Below are positions 38,663-46,549 of a DNA stretch of 64,000 nucleotides, piece by piece. Below the pieces are notes generated by a model. It saw only the letters and a list, made by a program, of their open reading frames with translations. It ran no database searches and was not told where the DNA came from. Position 1 is the stretch's first letter. The number at the start of each line of letters is the position of its first letter. A program made the translations under genes and the position numbers. Source of the DNA: Elusimicrobiota bacterium (GTDB lineage: Bacteria; Elusimicrobiota; Elusimicrobia; UBA1565; UBA9628). The stretch covers positions 1 through 64,000 of the forward strand of contig JACRDN010000006.1 in the NCBI GenBank assembly GCA_016218575.1, in the 5' to 3' direction.

Positions 38663-39001
38663 ATGGAAAAGAGAAACCCGGCGCATCGCGCAAAAAAAAT
38701 CCCTTCCGCGCCCAAGACCCCGGTATGGCGCATCACTCCCGAACAGCAGATCGTCGGGGCCGTGTTCCTGGGGAAAGTCCTCGACTACTACTCCAAGGCC
38801 CGCGTGATCACCTTGACCCTGGAGGCTCCCTTGGCGGTGGGCGACACCATCAGGATCAAGGGCCACACCACTGATCTTACCCAGAAAGTCGAGCACATGC
38901 AGCTCGACCACTCCAGCGTGCACAGCGCCTCTCCGGGGGAGGGGGTCGGGATACAAGTAGCCGACAAAGCCCGCAAAGGCGATGCTGTCTACAAGCTCTA
39001 A
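38663..39001 (+). CDS. EF-Tu domain-2-like beta-barrel protein
   Basis: A 112-residue protein with a basic N-terminal stretch of about 25 residues and a single beta-barrel like domain 2 of translation factors: IVGAVFLGKVLDYYSKARVI, then GDTIRIKGHTTDLTQKVEHM and a tail GVGIQVADKARKGDAVYKL. Such free-standing domains occur in many bacteria and also at the end of U32 peptidases; the role is unknown. AGGAAAGG precedes the ATG. It overlaps the MFS gene by 20 nt. Confidence 0.8.
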   Translation: MEKRNPAHRAKKIPSAPKTPVWRITPEQQIVGAVFLGKVLDYYSKARVITLTLEAPLAVGDTIRIKGHTTDLTQKVEHMQLDHSSVHSASPGEGVGIQVADKARKGDAVYKL

Positions 39002-40220
39002 GTTCCCCGCCGCGCGCGGAGTCCTCGCCCTGCTGCTCGGCGTCAACCTGTTGAATTATCTGGACAGGCAGATCCTCTACTCCCTCCTGCCCCTGATTCA
39101 GCGCGACTTAACGCTTTCCGACGCGCAAGCCGGCAGCCTGGCCTCGGCCTTCATGGTCGTCTACATGCTCGCGGCACCCCCCATAGGATACTGGGCGGAC
39201 CGACAGAGCCGCCCGCTCTGGCTGGCCCTGGGCGTTTTACTCTGGAGCCTGGCCACTGCCGCGGGAGCCTGGGCCAAGACCTTCTCCTCCCTTTTCGCAG
39301 CACGGGCCGCCGTGGGCATCGGAGAGTCCTGCTATGGAGCCATATCCCCTTCCTTCGTGGCCGAACATTTCCCGTCGGAAAAAAGGGGAAGGGTCTTGGC
39401 GCTTTTCTCGATGGCCATCCCCGTGGGGAGCGCCTTGGGCTACATCTGCGGAGGAATCCTGGGCCAGTCGTTCGGCTGGAGAAACGCTCTGCTCTGGGTC
39501 GCCGTCCCTGGCCTCATCTTGGCCGCGCTCTCGGCCCGTCTGCGAGATCCAAGACCCGACCACGCGCCGCGGCGGTCCCTCCATTATGCCACGGCGGTGC
39601 GGAGCTATGCGGATCTCTTCAAGGTCAAGAGCTTCGCCTTGGTCACTTTGGCGGGAGCGGCCATGACCTTCGCCTTGGGGGGCTTCGCGGTCTGGATGCC
39701 GACATTCTTCCACCGCCAATGGGGCCTTCAACTCGGCCGGGCTGGAGCCCTTTTCGGCGGGGTCACGGTGGTCTCCGGCATTCTGGGAAGCCTGGCCGGT
39801 GGGTGGCTCTCGGACTGGGGCCTTTCCTACACGAAGAAATCCCATTTTCTGGTATCTGGAGCCGGACTCCTGGCGGGCCTGCCCTTGGTGCTGTGCGCCG
39901 TTCTGTGCGAAAACTTCCATCTTTCGCTCGCCACGCTGCTGCTCGCCGAATTTTTCCTCTTCCTCAATATGGGGCCATTGAACGCCATCATCGTGGAGGT
40001 GTCCGACCCCGCCTCCCGATCCATGGCCTTCGCCGCCAATATACTGGTCATACACGCCTTGGGCGACGCCGTCTCCCCGACCGTGATAGGGCTCATGTCG
40101 GACCTATGGGGCCTGAATCTGGCTCTCATCCTGGCGAGCCTGACCCTGGGGCTGGGGGGGGCCTTCTGTCTTTGGGGAGCCCGATACTATGAAAACGACG
40201 CGAAACAACGCCATGGATAG
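38982..40220 (+). CDS. major facilitator superfamily transporter (spinster-like)
   Basis: A 412-residue, 12-helix transporter. The first helix reads LLLGVNLLNYLDRQILYSLL, the pattern of the spinster-like subfamily. The MFS loop motif is GYWADRQSRP between helices 2 and 3, and GIGESCYGAISPSFVAEHFP follows in helix 4-5. The substrate cannot be read; bacterial relatives are annotated for sugars, lipids or organic acids. The ATG is inside the end of the preceding gene. Confidence 0.85.
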   Translation: MLSTSSKFPAARGVLALLLGVNLLNYLDRQILYSLLPLIQRDLTLSDAQAGSLASAFMVVYMLAAPPIGYWADRQSRPLWLALGVLLWSLATAAGAWAKTFSSLFAARAAVGIGESCYGAISPSFVAEHFPSEKRGRVLALFSMAIPVGSALGYICGGILGQSFGWRNALLWVAVPGLILAALSARLRDPRPDHAPRRSLHYATAVRSYADLFKVKSFALVTLAGAAMTFALGGFAVWMPTFFHRQWGLQLGRAGALFGGVTVVSGILGSLAGGWLSDWGLSYTKKSHFLVSGAGLLAGLPLVLCAVLCENFHLSLATLLLAEFFLFLNMGPLNAIIVEVSDPASRSMAFAANILVIHALGDAVSPTVIGLMSDLWGLNLALILASLTLGLGGAFCLWGARYYENDAKQRHG

Positions 40221-40980
40221 CTCAAAAAGCTTCTCTCTTTATTTCCCGCTGTTCTTGAAATCTCCCAGGCGGGCGGCAGAGGCCTGCCGAAACGAAAGCG
40301 CGCTTGGCCCCAACATGAAGATATATATCGCTTTCGTGGCCTGTTCGACTATCTTTTATTGGCTCAAGCCCTGGGATTTCCCGGACCAGCTCTCTGCCGA
40401 GCCCGCAGCGAGCCACGACCTCCTCTTCTGGCTCAAGGTCATGCTATGGCAGCCGCCCTTGGAAGCGGCCTGGATCGCATTTCTTATCGGGTTCATCGCC
40501 TGGTTCAAGAACGGCTCATGGCCCCTGCGCTTCTCTTGCGCCGTGCTTTGGACCGGCGCGGTTTTCTGGCTCACCATCGCCTACGGGCAAGGCGCCATCG
40601 GCAAGTCCGCCTACGCCGCGGCCTCTCTCGCCTGCCTTTCTCCCTTCGCCTTCCTCCTGCGCAAGTTAAACGCGGCCGAGGCCAAGTCCCTGGCCGCGTT
40701 TCTCCTCGGCCTCAACGCCATAGGCATCGTCCTTCTTCTGCCCATGGAAGGGGCGGTTGGTCTGGACTGGCCGAACCTCTTCAAGGCCGCGCAAATCCTG
40801 GGAGGGCTCTGGATATTGGCGGCGGGCACGACAGGGGTCAAGACCCTCTCGGGCCTGCGCCTGCCGCGAGCCTTCATGGCAGTGCTGCTCTCCCTGTTCT
40901 TCCAGATGTCGCTGGCCATCACTCTTTACCTCTCCGGAGCCGTTCCCAAGGAAATCTTAAAAGCCCTCCTGTACGCCTGA
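40213..40980 (+). CDS. multi-pass membrane protein (Yip1-like topology), function unknown
   Basis: 255 residues with about five or six hydrophobic segments in the pattern of Yip1/YIP1-like proteins ([80 protein letters not shown]). The ATG at 40213 overlaps the MFS stop by 8 nt; an in-frame ATG 24 nt upstream is possible. The end is coupled to mnmG (TGATG). Confidence 0.7.
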   Translation: MDSSKSFSLYFPLFLKSPRRAAEACRNESALGPNMKIYIAFVACSTIFYWLKPWDFPDQLSAEPAASHDLLFWLKVMLWQPPLEAAWIAFLIGFIAWFKNGSWPLRFSCAVLWTGAVFWLTIAYGQGAIGKSAYAAASLACLSPFAFLLRKLNAAEAKSLAAFLLGLNAIGIVLLLPMEGAVGLDWPNLFKAAQILGGLWILAAGTTGVKTLSGLRLPRAFMAVLLSLFFQMSLAITLYLSGAVPKEILKALLYA

Positions 40981-42731
40981 TGACATACCCTAAGAGATAT
41001 GACGTGATCGTGGTGGGCGGGGGCCATGCCGGGATCGAGGCGTCCCTGGCCGCATCCCGCATGGGGCTCGAGGTCCTGCTCCTCACCCAGAATCTGGACT
41101 CCATAGGAGCCATGTCCTGCAACCCGTCCATCGGCGGAGTGGCCAAGGGCCAGCTGGTCCGGGAAGTGGACGCCCTGGGCGGGGAAATGGGAAAGGCCGC
41201 GGACCGGACCGGGCTCCACTTCAAGATCCTCAACACAAGCAAGGGCCAAGCAGTCCACTCACCCCGCGCCCAATGCGATAAGAAGCTCTATCAAGCGGCC
41301 ATGAAGGAGGCGGTGGAGGGCCAGGAGCGCCTCGAGGCACGGCAAGAGGAAGCCGCCGCGCTATGGGCGGAGGGAGGGCGCCTGCGGGGGCTCTTGAGCA
41401 AGAGGGGGATCCGCTACGAGACGCGAGCCGTGATCCTCACCACCGGCACGTTCTTGAACGGCCTGGCCCACGTGGGCCTGAGCTCCTTCCCCTCGGGCCG
41501 AGCCGGCGAGCCGCCCGCCGAGCGCTTGAGCGCGAGCCTGGCCCAGCTTGGCTTGGAGATCGGGCGGATGAAGACTGGGACTCCGATGCGTCTGCACGCC
41601 CGCTCCATCGATTTCGAGAAATGCGAGCTCCAAAAAAGCGACGACCCGCCCCGCCCTTTCTCGCATTTCACCCGAAACATTTCAAACAAGCTCCTCGACT
41701 GCCACATAACCTATACCAATGCTGCCACCCATGAAACCATACGGCAAGGGCTCGACCGCTCGCCTCTCTACAGCGGAGTGATCAAATCCATAGGCCCCCG
41801 CTACTGCCCCTCGGTCGAGGACAAGGTGGTCAAGTTCCCGCACAAGGAGAGGCACCAGATATTCCTCGAGCCGGAGGGCTATTCCACGCGAGAGATTTAC
41901 GTCAACGGCCTTTCCACGAGCCTGCCCGAGGACGTCCAGTTGGCCCTGGTTCGCAGCGTCCCGGGCCTTGAGAGAGCGCAGATCACCCGCTACGGCTACG
42001 CCATAGAGTACGACTACTGCCCTCCGACCCAGCTCACACCCGCTCTCGAATCCAAGGTCCTCCCCGGCCTTTACCTGGCCGGGCAAATCAATGGAACCAC
42101 CGGCTACGAGGAGGCCGCCGCCCAAGGCCTCATGGCCGGAATCAACGCCGGGCTTAAAATCATGGGAAGAGAGCCCTTCTGTCTCTCCCGCGACGAGGCC
42201 TACATCGGAGTCCTCATCGACGACCTAGTCACCAAGGGAGTCGACGAGCCCTACCGCATGTTCACCTCCCGGGCCGAGTTCCGCTTGAGCCTGAGAGCCG
42301 ACAACGCGGACCTGCGCCTCCTGGAAAAAGGGCGAAACCTGGGGCTCGTGAGCACGGAGGATTGCTCGCGCTTTCTTCTATATAAGGAAGCCGTGGAAAA
42401 CGGAATCTCCCGCCCGGACGCCGAATTGGCGCCATGGTCCATGGAAAAAGCCCAGGCCCAGAGGGAAATCCAATACAGCTACGCCGGCTACATCGCCAGG
42501 GAGAACGCCCTAGCCGACAAACTGCGCAAGCTCGAGCACGTTCCGATCCCGCAAGACCTAAGCTACGACGAGGTACCGGCGCTGCCCACCGAGTCCAGGC
42601 AAAAGCTCGGCAAGGTGCGTCCCCGCACCTTGGGCCAGGCGGGCCGCATCCCCGGGGTAAGCCCGGCCGACGTGCAGATTCTGTGGGTCTTCGCCGAGAA
42701 AAAGCGCCGTGAACGCTGCCCAACTTCTTGA
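40980..42731 (+). CDS. mnmG: tRNA uridine 5-carboxymethylaminomethyl modification enzyme MnmG
   Basis: The FAD partner of MnmE. The 583-residue protein starts [20 protein letters not shown] (FAD-binding Rossmann), then [20 protein letters not shown], the catalytic region [64 protein letters not shown], and [20 protein letters not shown]. It is somewhat shorter than the usual 620 or so residues, mainly in the N-terminal half. rsmG starts 23 nt before its end. Confidence 0.97.
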   Translation: MTYPKRYDVIVVGGGHAGIEASLAASRMGLEVLLLTQNLDSIGAMSCNPSIGGVAKGQLVREVDALGGEMGKAADRTGLHFKILNTSKGQAVHSPRAQCDKKLYQAAMKEAVEGQERLEARQEEAAALWAEGGRLRGLLSKRGIRYETRAVILTTGTFLNGLAHVGLSSFPSGRAGEPPAERLSASLAQLGLEIGRMKTGTPMRLHARSIDFEKCELQKSDDPPRPFSHFTRNISNKLLDCHITYTNAATHETIRQGLDRSPLYSGVIKSIGPRYCPSVEDKVVKFPHKERHQIFLEPEGYSTREIYVNGLSTSLPEDVQLALVRSVPGLERAQITRYGYAIEYDYCPPTQLTPALESKVLPGLYLAGQINGTTGYEEAAAQGLMAGINAGLKIMGREPFCLSRDEAYIGVLIDDLVTKGVDEPYRMFTSRAEFRLSLRADNADLRLLEKGRNLGLVSTEDCSRFLLYKEAVENGISRPDAELAPWSMEKAQAQREIQYSYAGYIARENALADKLRKLEHVPIPQDLSYDEVPALPTESRQKLGKVRPRTLGQAGRIPGVSPADVQILWVFAEKKRRERCPTS

Positions 42732-43329
42732 GCGGGCGGCCGGGGGCTGGGGGCTCTCCCTTTCCCCCGCCCAGCACGAACTCATCCTGCGCTATCGCGA
42801 GGACCTCATCGCCTACAATAAAAATGTCAATCTCACAGCCGACGCGAGCCCGGACACTCTTCTCCTGCGCCACGCGGCCGACGGCTTGGCCGCGGTCCCC
42901 ATCCTCAAGGAGCTCCTGACAGAGCCCGGATCCAAGCTTCTGGACCTGGGCTCGGGCGGAGGATTTATCGGCATCGCCGTAAAGATAGCCTGGCCGGAAC
43001 TCTCCGTGACCTTGATGGAGCCGCTCAAGCGCAAATATGACTTCCTAAACCTGGCCGCGGCGCGCTTGGGACTCAAAGGCCTCCAGATCGTCCGCGCAAG
43101 CGCGGGCCATGGGGCCGGAGGAAAGTTCCACGCCGTGATCGCGCGCGCCCTGGCGCCGCTTCCCCAAGCCCTGGAGCTGGCCCTTCCCTTGACGCTCCTG
43201 GGGGGATATTTCCTGTGCTATCAATCCCGCCCTCCAAGCCCCTTGCCCCGACTGCTGGCGATCCGGACTTACCGACTGCCCTTGGAAGACCGGGACCGCT
43301 GCATCGCGGTCTTTCAAAAAGAGCGCTAA
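42709..43329 (+). CDS. rsmG: 16S rRNA (guanine(527)-N7)-methyltransferase RsmG
   Basis: It methylates G527 in 16S rRNA. The 206-residue protein has [20 protein letters not shown], the SAM-binding [40 protein letters not shown] and [20 protein letters not shown]. The start is GTG at 42709 within the end of mnmG, the usual gidA-gidB pair. Confidence 0.94.
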   Translation: MNAAQLLERAAGGWGLSLSPAQHELILRYREDLIAYNKNVNLTADASPDTLLLRHAADGLAAVPILKELLTEPGSKLLDLGSGGGFIGIAVKIAWPELSVTLMEPLKRKYDFLNLAAARLGLKGLQIVRASAGHGAGGKFHAVIARALAPLPQALELALPLTLLGGYFLCYQSRPPSPLPRLLAIRTYRLPLEDRDRCIAVFQKER

Positions 43330-43363
43330 TTTCATACAAATACCAGGATACCCTCGCTGATCG

Positions 43364-44431
43364 ATGGACATCATTCTTCGCATCCGGATATTGATTTGGC
43401 TCTCGATCCTGGGACTTTGGGGCATGATGCTTTACCAATTTCTGGGAGAGGACGAGAGGCAAATTCAACAACAGATGCAGTACGTGGCCAACCCCTACCG
43501 CGGCCGCCCGCTCCCCACGCCTGGCTCGATGGAAGAAAGCCAGGCGCCGCAGCCACGCCAGACCTCGCCGCAGCCCTCGTCCCTCGACTTCATCAAGCCC
43601 TTGGTTCAAACGCCGCCCAGAGCCCTGACGCCTCGTCCCCGCGCCGGGCGGGTTAGTCCCGCCCGGCGAGAGGCCAGGAACCGCATCCCCGATCAACCGG
43701 TCCCTACCGGCTTTGTCAAGACCGCCAGCCCCCATTTCAACGTCTATGCCGAGGCCGCTCCGGCGTCGGAGGATTTCGTCCGCATTCTTGAGAATCTGCA
43801 TGGGAACCTCATGCTCGACTTGGCCGCCTTCTCACCGTGGGCCAACGACCAGAAGGTCACGATCTTCCTTTTCAATGACCAGGAAACATACCATGACATC
43901 ACCGGGCGGCCGGCCTGGTCCGGGGGGGCCAGCTCCGTGGGCAGGCGCAAAGTCTACGTTTATGAAAGCGAGGAGCTCCCGGGAATACTGGCGCACGAGC
44001 TCTGCCACATCTATTACGACAGCTTCTTCTTGAAGGGCAAGCCGGATCCGCTGTGGCTGAGCGAAGGGATGGCCACCTTGGTCCAGGTGGAGCGCGGCTT
44101 GGCCGCGCCCGCCTGGCTGCGGGAAAACATGGCCATTCTCTCACGGGGAGGTGGATTCCCCATCGCCGATTTCATGAGTGTTACGACCACCGCTGGTTCG
44201 CCCGACGCGAAGGTTCGCCTCTGGTACGCCCAAGCCTACAGCCTCGTGCGCTTCCTCATCCGTGCTCAGTACCGCTCGAACTTCTATAAATTTTCCTCCT
44301 ACCTGCGCGAGGGCCGCGACCCCGCGCAATCGCTCTCACGCGCCTACGGCCTGCCCTTCAACAGGCTCAAGGCCCTCGAGTACGCCTGGCGCCACGAGCT
44401 CGCCAAGTCCGCGCCCCCCGCCGCGGAATAA
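43364..44431 (+). CDS. membrane-anchored gluzincin-type zinc peptidase (peptidase MA-like)
   Basis: 355 residues. The N-terminus carries one membrane segment (ILIWLSILGLWGMMLYQFLG) acting as signal anchor, a Pro-rich linker (about 45-120), then an extracytoplasmic peptidase domain. The zinc motif is HELCHIYYD with HExxH, and the third ligand is probably the Glu in WLSEGMATLVQ, the gluzincin arrangement. YAQAYSLVRFLI follows, as in Peptidase_MA families. No promoter or Shine-Dalgarno is obvious. The substrate is unknown. Confidence 0.82.
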   Translation: MDIILRIRILIWLSILGLWGMMLYQFLGEDERQIQQQMQYVANPYRGRPLPTPGSMEESQAPQPRQTSPQPSSLDFIKPLVQTPPRALTPRPRAGRVSPARREARNRIPDQPVPTGFVKTASPHFNVYAEAAPASEDFVRILENLHGNLMLDLAAFSPWANDQKVTIFLFNDQETYHDITGRPAWSGGASSVGRRKVYVYESEELPGILAHELCHIYYDSFFLKGKPDPLWLSEGMATLVQVERGLAAPAWLRENMAILSRGGGFPIADFMSVTTTAGSPDAKVRLWYAQAYSLVRFLIRAQYRSNFYKFSSYLREGRDPAQSLSRAYGLPFNRLKALEYAWRHELAKSAPPAAE

Positions 44432-44440
44432 CCCCTCCTC

Positions 44441-44469
44441 TTGACAAATCGCCGCGCATCCTTTACACT
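44441..44469 (+). promoter_or_regulatory. sigma-70 promoter of the mraZ division and cell-wall cluster
   Basis: TTGACA (44441-44446) and TACACT (44464-44469) are separated by exactly 17 nt. The transcription start would be near 44476, just ahead of the MraZ boxes. Confidence 0.85.
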
Positions 44470-44479
44470 CTTCTCCCGG

Positions 44480-44525
44480 TGGGGAAAAGTGGGACAAAAA
44501 AATATTAAAGTGGTTCAAAGTGGGA
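44480..44525 (+). promoter_or_regulatory. MraZ operator: four TGGNN boxes in two pairs
   Basis: TGGGG at 44480 and TGGGA at 44490 start 10 nt apart. TGGTT at 44511 and TGGGA at 44521 repeat that spacing, and the pairs are 21 nt apart, so all lie on about the same face of the helix. This is the known MraZ box pattern (TGGGN with 5-nt spacers). The last box contains the GGGAG that serves as the mraZ ribosome binding site. Autorepression is established for MraZ in other bacteria and inferred here. Confidence 0.85.
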
Positions 44526-44529
44526 GCTA

Positions 44530-44979
44530 ATGGTCCTACTCATCGGCCGCTACGAGCACTCGCTCGACTCCAAGAACAGGGTGAGCCTTCCGGCGAAATT
44601 CCGCGAGGCCCTGTCGCGGGAGAAGGGCCGCTCCTGCTATCTCACCAGCGGCCTCGAGGGCTGCCTCTATCTCTTCCTCCCCTCGCAATGGCAGCGCCTC
44701 TTGGAAACCGATTTGCAGTCCTTCACGCTGCCGAACAAGGAAGAGGAGCGCGCCTTCAAGCGGAAGTTCTTCTCCGAGGCGACCGAGGCCGAGCTCGACT
44801 CGGCGGGCCGCATCCTGATTCCGCAGTATCTCAAGGCCCACGCGGGGCTCAAGGGCCAGCTGCTGTTGCAGGGAGCGGGCAAGCGCGCCGAAATCTGGGA
44901 CAGCGGACGCTGGAAGTCCTACCACAGGTCGCGAGTGGAGCCGGCCTTGCGCAAGGTCAGCAAACAGATTGAAATCTAA
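44530..44979 (+). CDS. mraZ: transcriptional regulator MraZ
   Basis: A DNA-binding regulator of the division and cell-wall cluster, 149 residues, with two AbrB-like MraZ repeats: GRYEHSLDSKNRVSLPAKFR near the start and EAELDSAGRILIPQYLKAHA from about residue 88. Each carries the D-x-x-x-R-x-x-x-P pattern. It reads first in the operon and its operator lies directly upstream. The stop overlaps the rsmH start (TAATG). Confidence 0.96.
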   Translation: MVLLIGRYEHSLDSKNRVSLPAKFREALSREKGRSCYLTSGLEGCLYLFLPSQWQRLLETDLQSFTLPNKEEERAFKRKFFSEATEAELDSAGRILIPQYLKAHAGLKGQLLLQGAGKRAEIWDSGRWKSYHRSRVEPALRKVSKQIEI

Positions 44980-45890
44980 TGGGACGACTGGAGCTCATGG
45001 AACCATCGAGAAGCTATAAGCACGAGCCCGTCCTTGTTGCGGAGGCCCTGGAGGGCCTCGTCACCGATCCGGGCGGGCTGTACGTGGACGCCACCTTGGG
45101 CTTGGGCGGACACTCCGAGGCGATCCTCCGCCGTTTGGAGCCGCAGGGAAAGCTTCTCGGAGTCGACCTAGATCCCGAAGCGCTTCTCCATGCCGAGGGC
45201 CGGCTCAAGGCCATTGCTCCCGGGCAGTTCATGTCCGCTCGAGGCAACTTCCGGAACTTGGGAGACATCCTGCATGCCCAGAAGTTCTTTCCCGTCGCGG
45301 GAATCCTAATGGACCTGGGAGTAAGCTCCCTTCATTTCGACAAGCCAGAGAGGGGCTTCAGCTTTTCGTCCGAGGGGCCTCTCGACATGCGCCTGTCCCC
45401 CGACAATCCCCTGACCGCGGAGATGATCGTCAACCGCTGGCCCGAGGAGCAGCTGGCCCTGCTCCTGCGCGAATTCGGGGAGGAGCCGCGGGCCCTCAGG
45501 ATCGCCAGAGCCATCGTGGCGCGGCGCGAGAAGACTCCCTTCACGACCACGACCGACCTGGCCCTCCATCTGGAAAGACTGCTTCCCGGGGGACGTATTC
45601 ATCCGGCCACAAGGACGTTCATGGCCCTGCGCATCGCCGTCAACGCGGAGCTGGAGAACCTCACCCGCGGGCTCGAGGGCGTGGTGCCCCTTCTGCAGCA
45701 GGGAGGGCGCTTGGCCGTGATCAGCTTCCACTCCTTGGAGGACCGCATCGTCAAAACCCTGTTTTCGGAGTTCGTATCCAGAGGGCAGTGCCGCTTCATC
45801 GTCAAGGGCGCCGTAGCGCCCGCGAGCCAAGAGGTCGCGCGCAATCCGCGCGCCCGCAGCGCCAAGCTCAGGATCGTGGAAAAGGCATGA
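44979..45890 (+). CDS. rsmH: 16S rRNA (cytosine(1402)-N4)-methyltransferase RsmH
   Basis: 303 residues with the family patterns HEPVLVAEALEGL, VDATLGLGGHSEAILRRL (SAM site), GILMDLGVSSLHFDKPERGF, GPLDMRLSP, HPATRTFMALRIAVNAELEN and SFHSLEDRIVK. A second in-frame ATG seven codons in is possible, but the first overlaps the mraZ stop and fits coupling. Confidence 0.96.
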   Translation: MGRLELMEPSRSYKHEPVLVAEALEGLVTDPGGLYVDATLGLGGHSEAILRRLEPQGKLLGVDLDPEALLHAEGRLKAIAPGQFMSARGNFRNLGDILHAQKFFPVAGILMDLGVSSLHFDKPERGFSFSSEGPLDMRLSPDNPLTAEMIVNRWPEEQLALLLREFGEEPRALRIARAIVARREKTPFTTTTDLALHLERLLPGGRIHPATRTFMALRIAVNAELENLTRGLEGVVPLLQQGGRLAVISFHSLEDRIVKTLFSEFVSRGQCRFIVKGAVAPASQEVARNPRARSAKLRIVEKA

Positions 45891-45907
45891 ACGGGGAGGG
45901 CCATAAT

Positions 45908-46063
45908 ATGAAGCACAATCCCATGCTGAACTGCGGCACGGTCAATTTCCTGGCGGACCGCCGCCAAGCCATCGGCCTCACGGCCCTGCCCGCGGCCTGG
46001 TCGCGCGGCTACGTCTGGCACAGGATTTTTCTCAGAGGCAAGGGGCAGAAGCGGGATTTGTAG
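45908..46063 (+). CDS. possible small protein between rsmH and ftsL
   Basis: A 51-codon frame beginning MKHNPMLNCGTVNFLADRRQ, with GGAGG 8 nt before the ATG, one of the better ribosome binding sites in the cluster. The frame also extends upstream to 45887, overlapping the rsmH stop. No recognised domain; basic at the C-terminus. It may be a real small gene or a leftover sequence, and there is nothing else coding in 45891-46186. Confidence 0.4.
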   Translation: MKHNPMLNCGTVNFLADRRQAIGLTALPAAWSRGYVWHRIFLRGKGQKRDL

Positions 46064-46072
46064 CGGCTTTAG

Positions 46073-46134
46073 GTGAGCGCCCACTCGGCGGGGCGCTCAC
46101 CGTCGTTTGGCAGCGCGCCCACTCGGCGGGGCGC
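46073..46134 (+). repeat. two tandem hairpins with an identical 20-bp core
   Basis: The 20-mer GCGCCCACTCGGCGGGGCGC occurs at 46077-46096 and again at 46115-46134. The first is extended to a perfect 10-bp stem (46073-46082 with 46091-46100); the second has a 6-bp stem. Both have the loop ACTCGGCG. No T-run follows. They separate rsmH from the promoter of ftsL. Confidence 0.7.
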
Positions 46135-46144
46135 CTGCCTTGAT

Positions 46145-46175
46145 TTGAAAGAAGAAAATAATTAAGTGATATAAT
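46145..46175 (+). promoter_or_regulatory. internal promoter ahead of ftsL-ftsI-mur genes
   Basis: TGATATAAT (46167-46175) is a perfect extended -10; TTGAAA (46145-46150) lies 19 nt upstream of the TATAAT. The -10 ends 11 nt before the ftsL ATG, so the message would be nearly leaderless. Confidence 0.65.
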
Positions 46176-46186
46176 CGGACGCTCCA

Positions 46187-46534
46187 ATGACAGGGAAACC
46201 CGCGAAAAAGAGGACGGCCAAGATCGTGTCGGGCGGCTTTTTAATCCTAATCTTGGCGTGGCAGCACATTCAAGCCACTCGGCTGGGCTACCAAGTCGAG
46301 AAATCCAGGCAGGAGATACACAAGCTGCGGGGGAAAACAGGATTGCTTCAAATGGAGCTCGAGACAAGCCTCTCTCCGTCCCAGTTGGCGTCCAAGGCCA
46401 AAAACAGGCTCGGGATGTTCCCGGCCGCTCCAGAGTCCCTGCGCATCCTCGAGGCTCCGCTGTCTAGCACGCCGCAGGAGACGGTCCTCAAGCGCTGGAT
46501 ATCCCGGGCCTTGTTCATGGTCCGCCTGGCCTGA
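46187..46534 (+). CDS. ftsL: FtsL-like cell division protein
   Basis: 115 residues with a short basic cytoplasmic N-terminus, one membrane segment (IVSGGFLILILAWQHIQATR), and a periplasmic coiled coil (LGYQVEKSRQEIHKLRGKTG, LLQMELETSLSPSQLASKAK). The last part has the L-G-M pattern common in FtsL. Sequence similarity in this family is low, so the call rests mainly on topology and the position between rsmH and ftsI. Confidence 0.82.
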   Translation: MTGKPAKKRTAKIVSGGFLILILAWQHIQATRLGYQVEKSRQEIHKLRGKTGLLQMELETSLSPSQLASKAKNRLGMFPAAPESLRILEAPLSSTPQETVLKRWISRALFMVRLA

Positions 46535-46549
46535 CAAGACCCCGAATTC

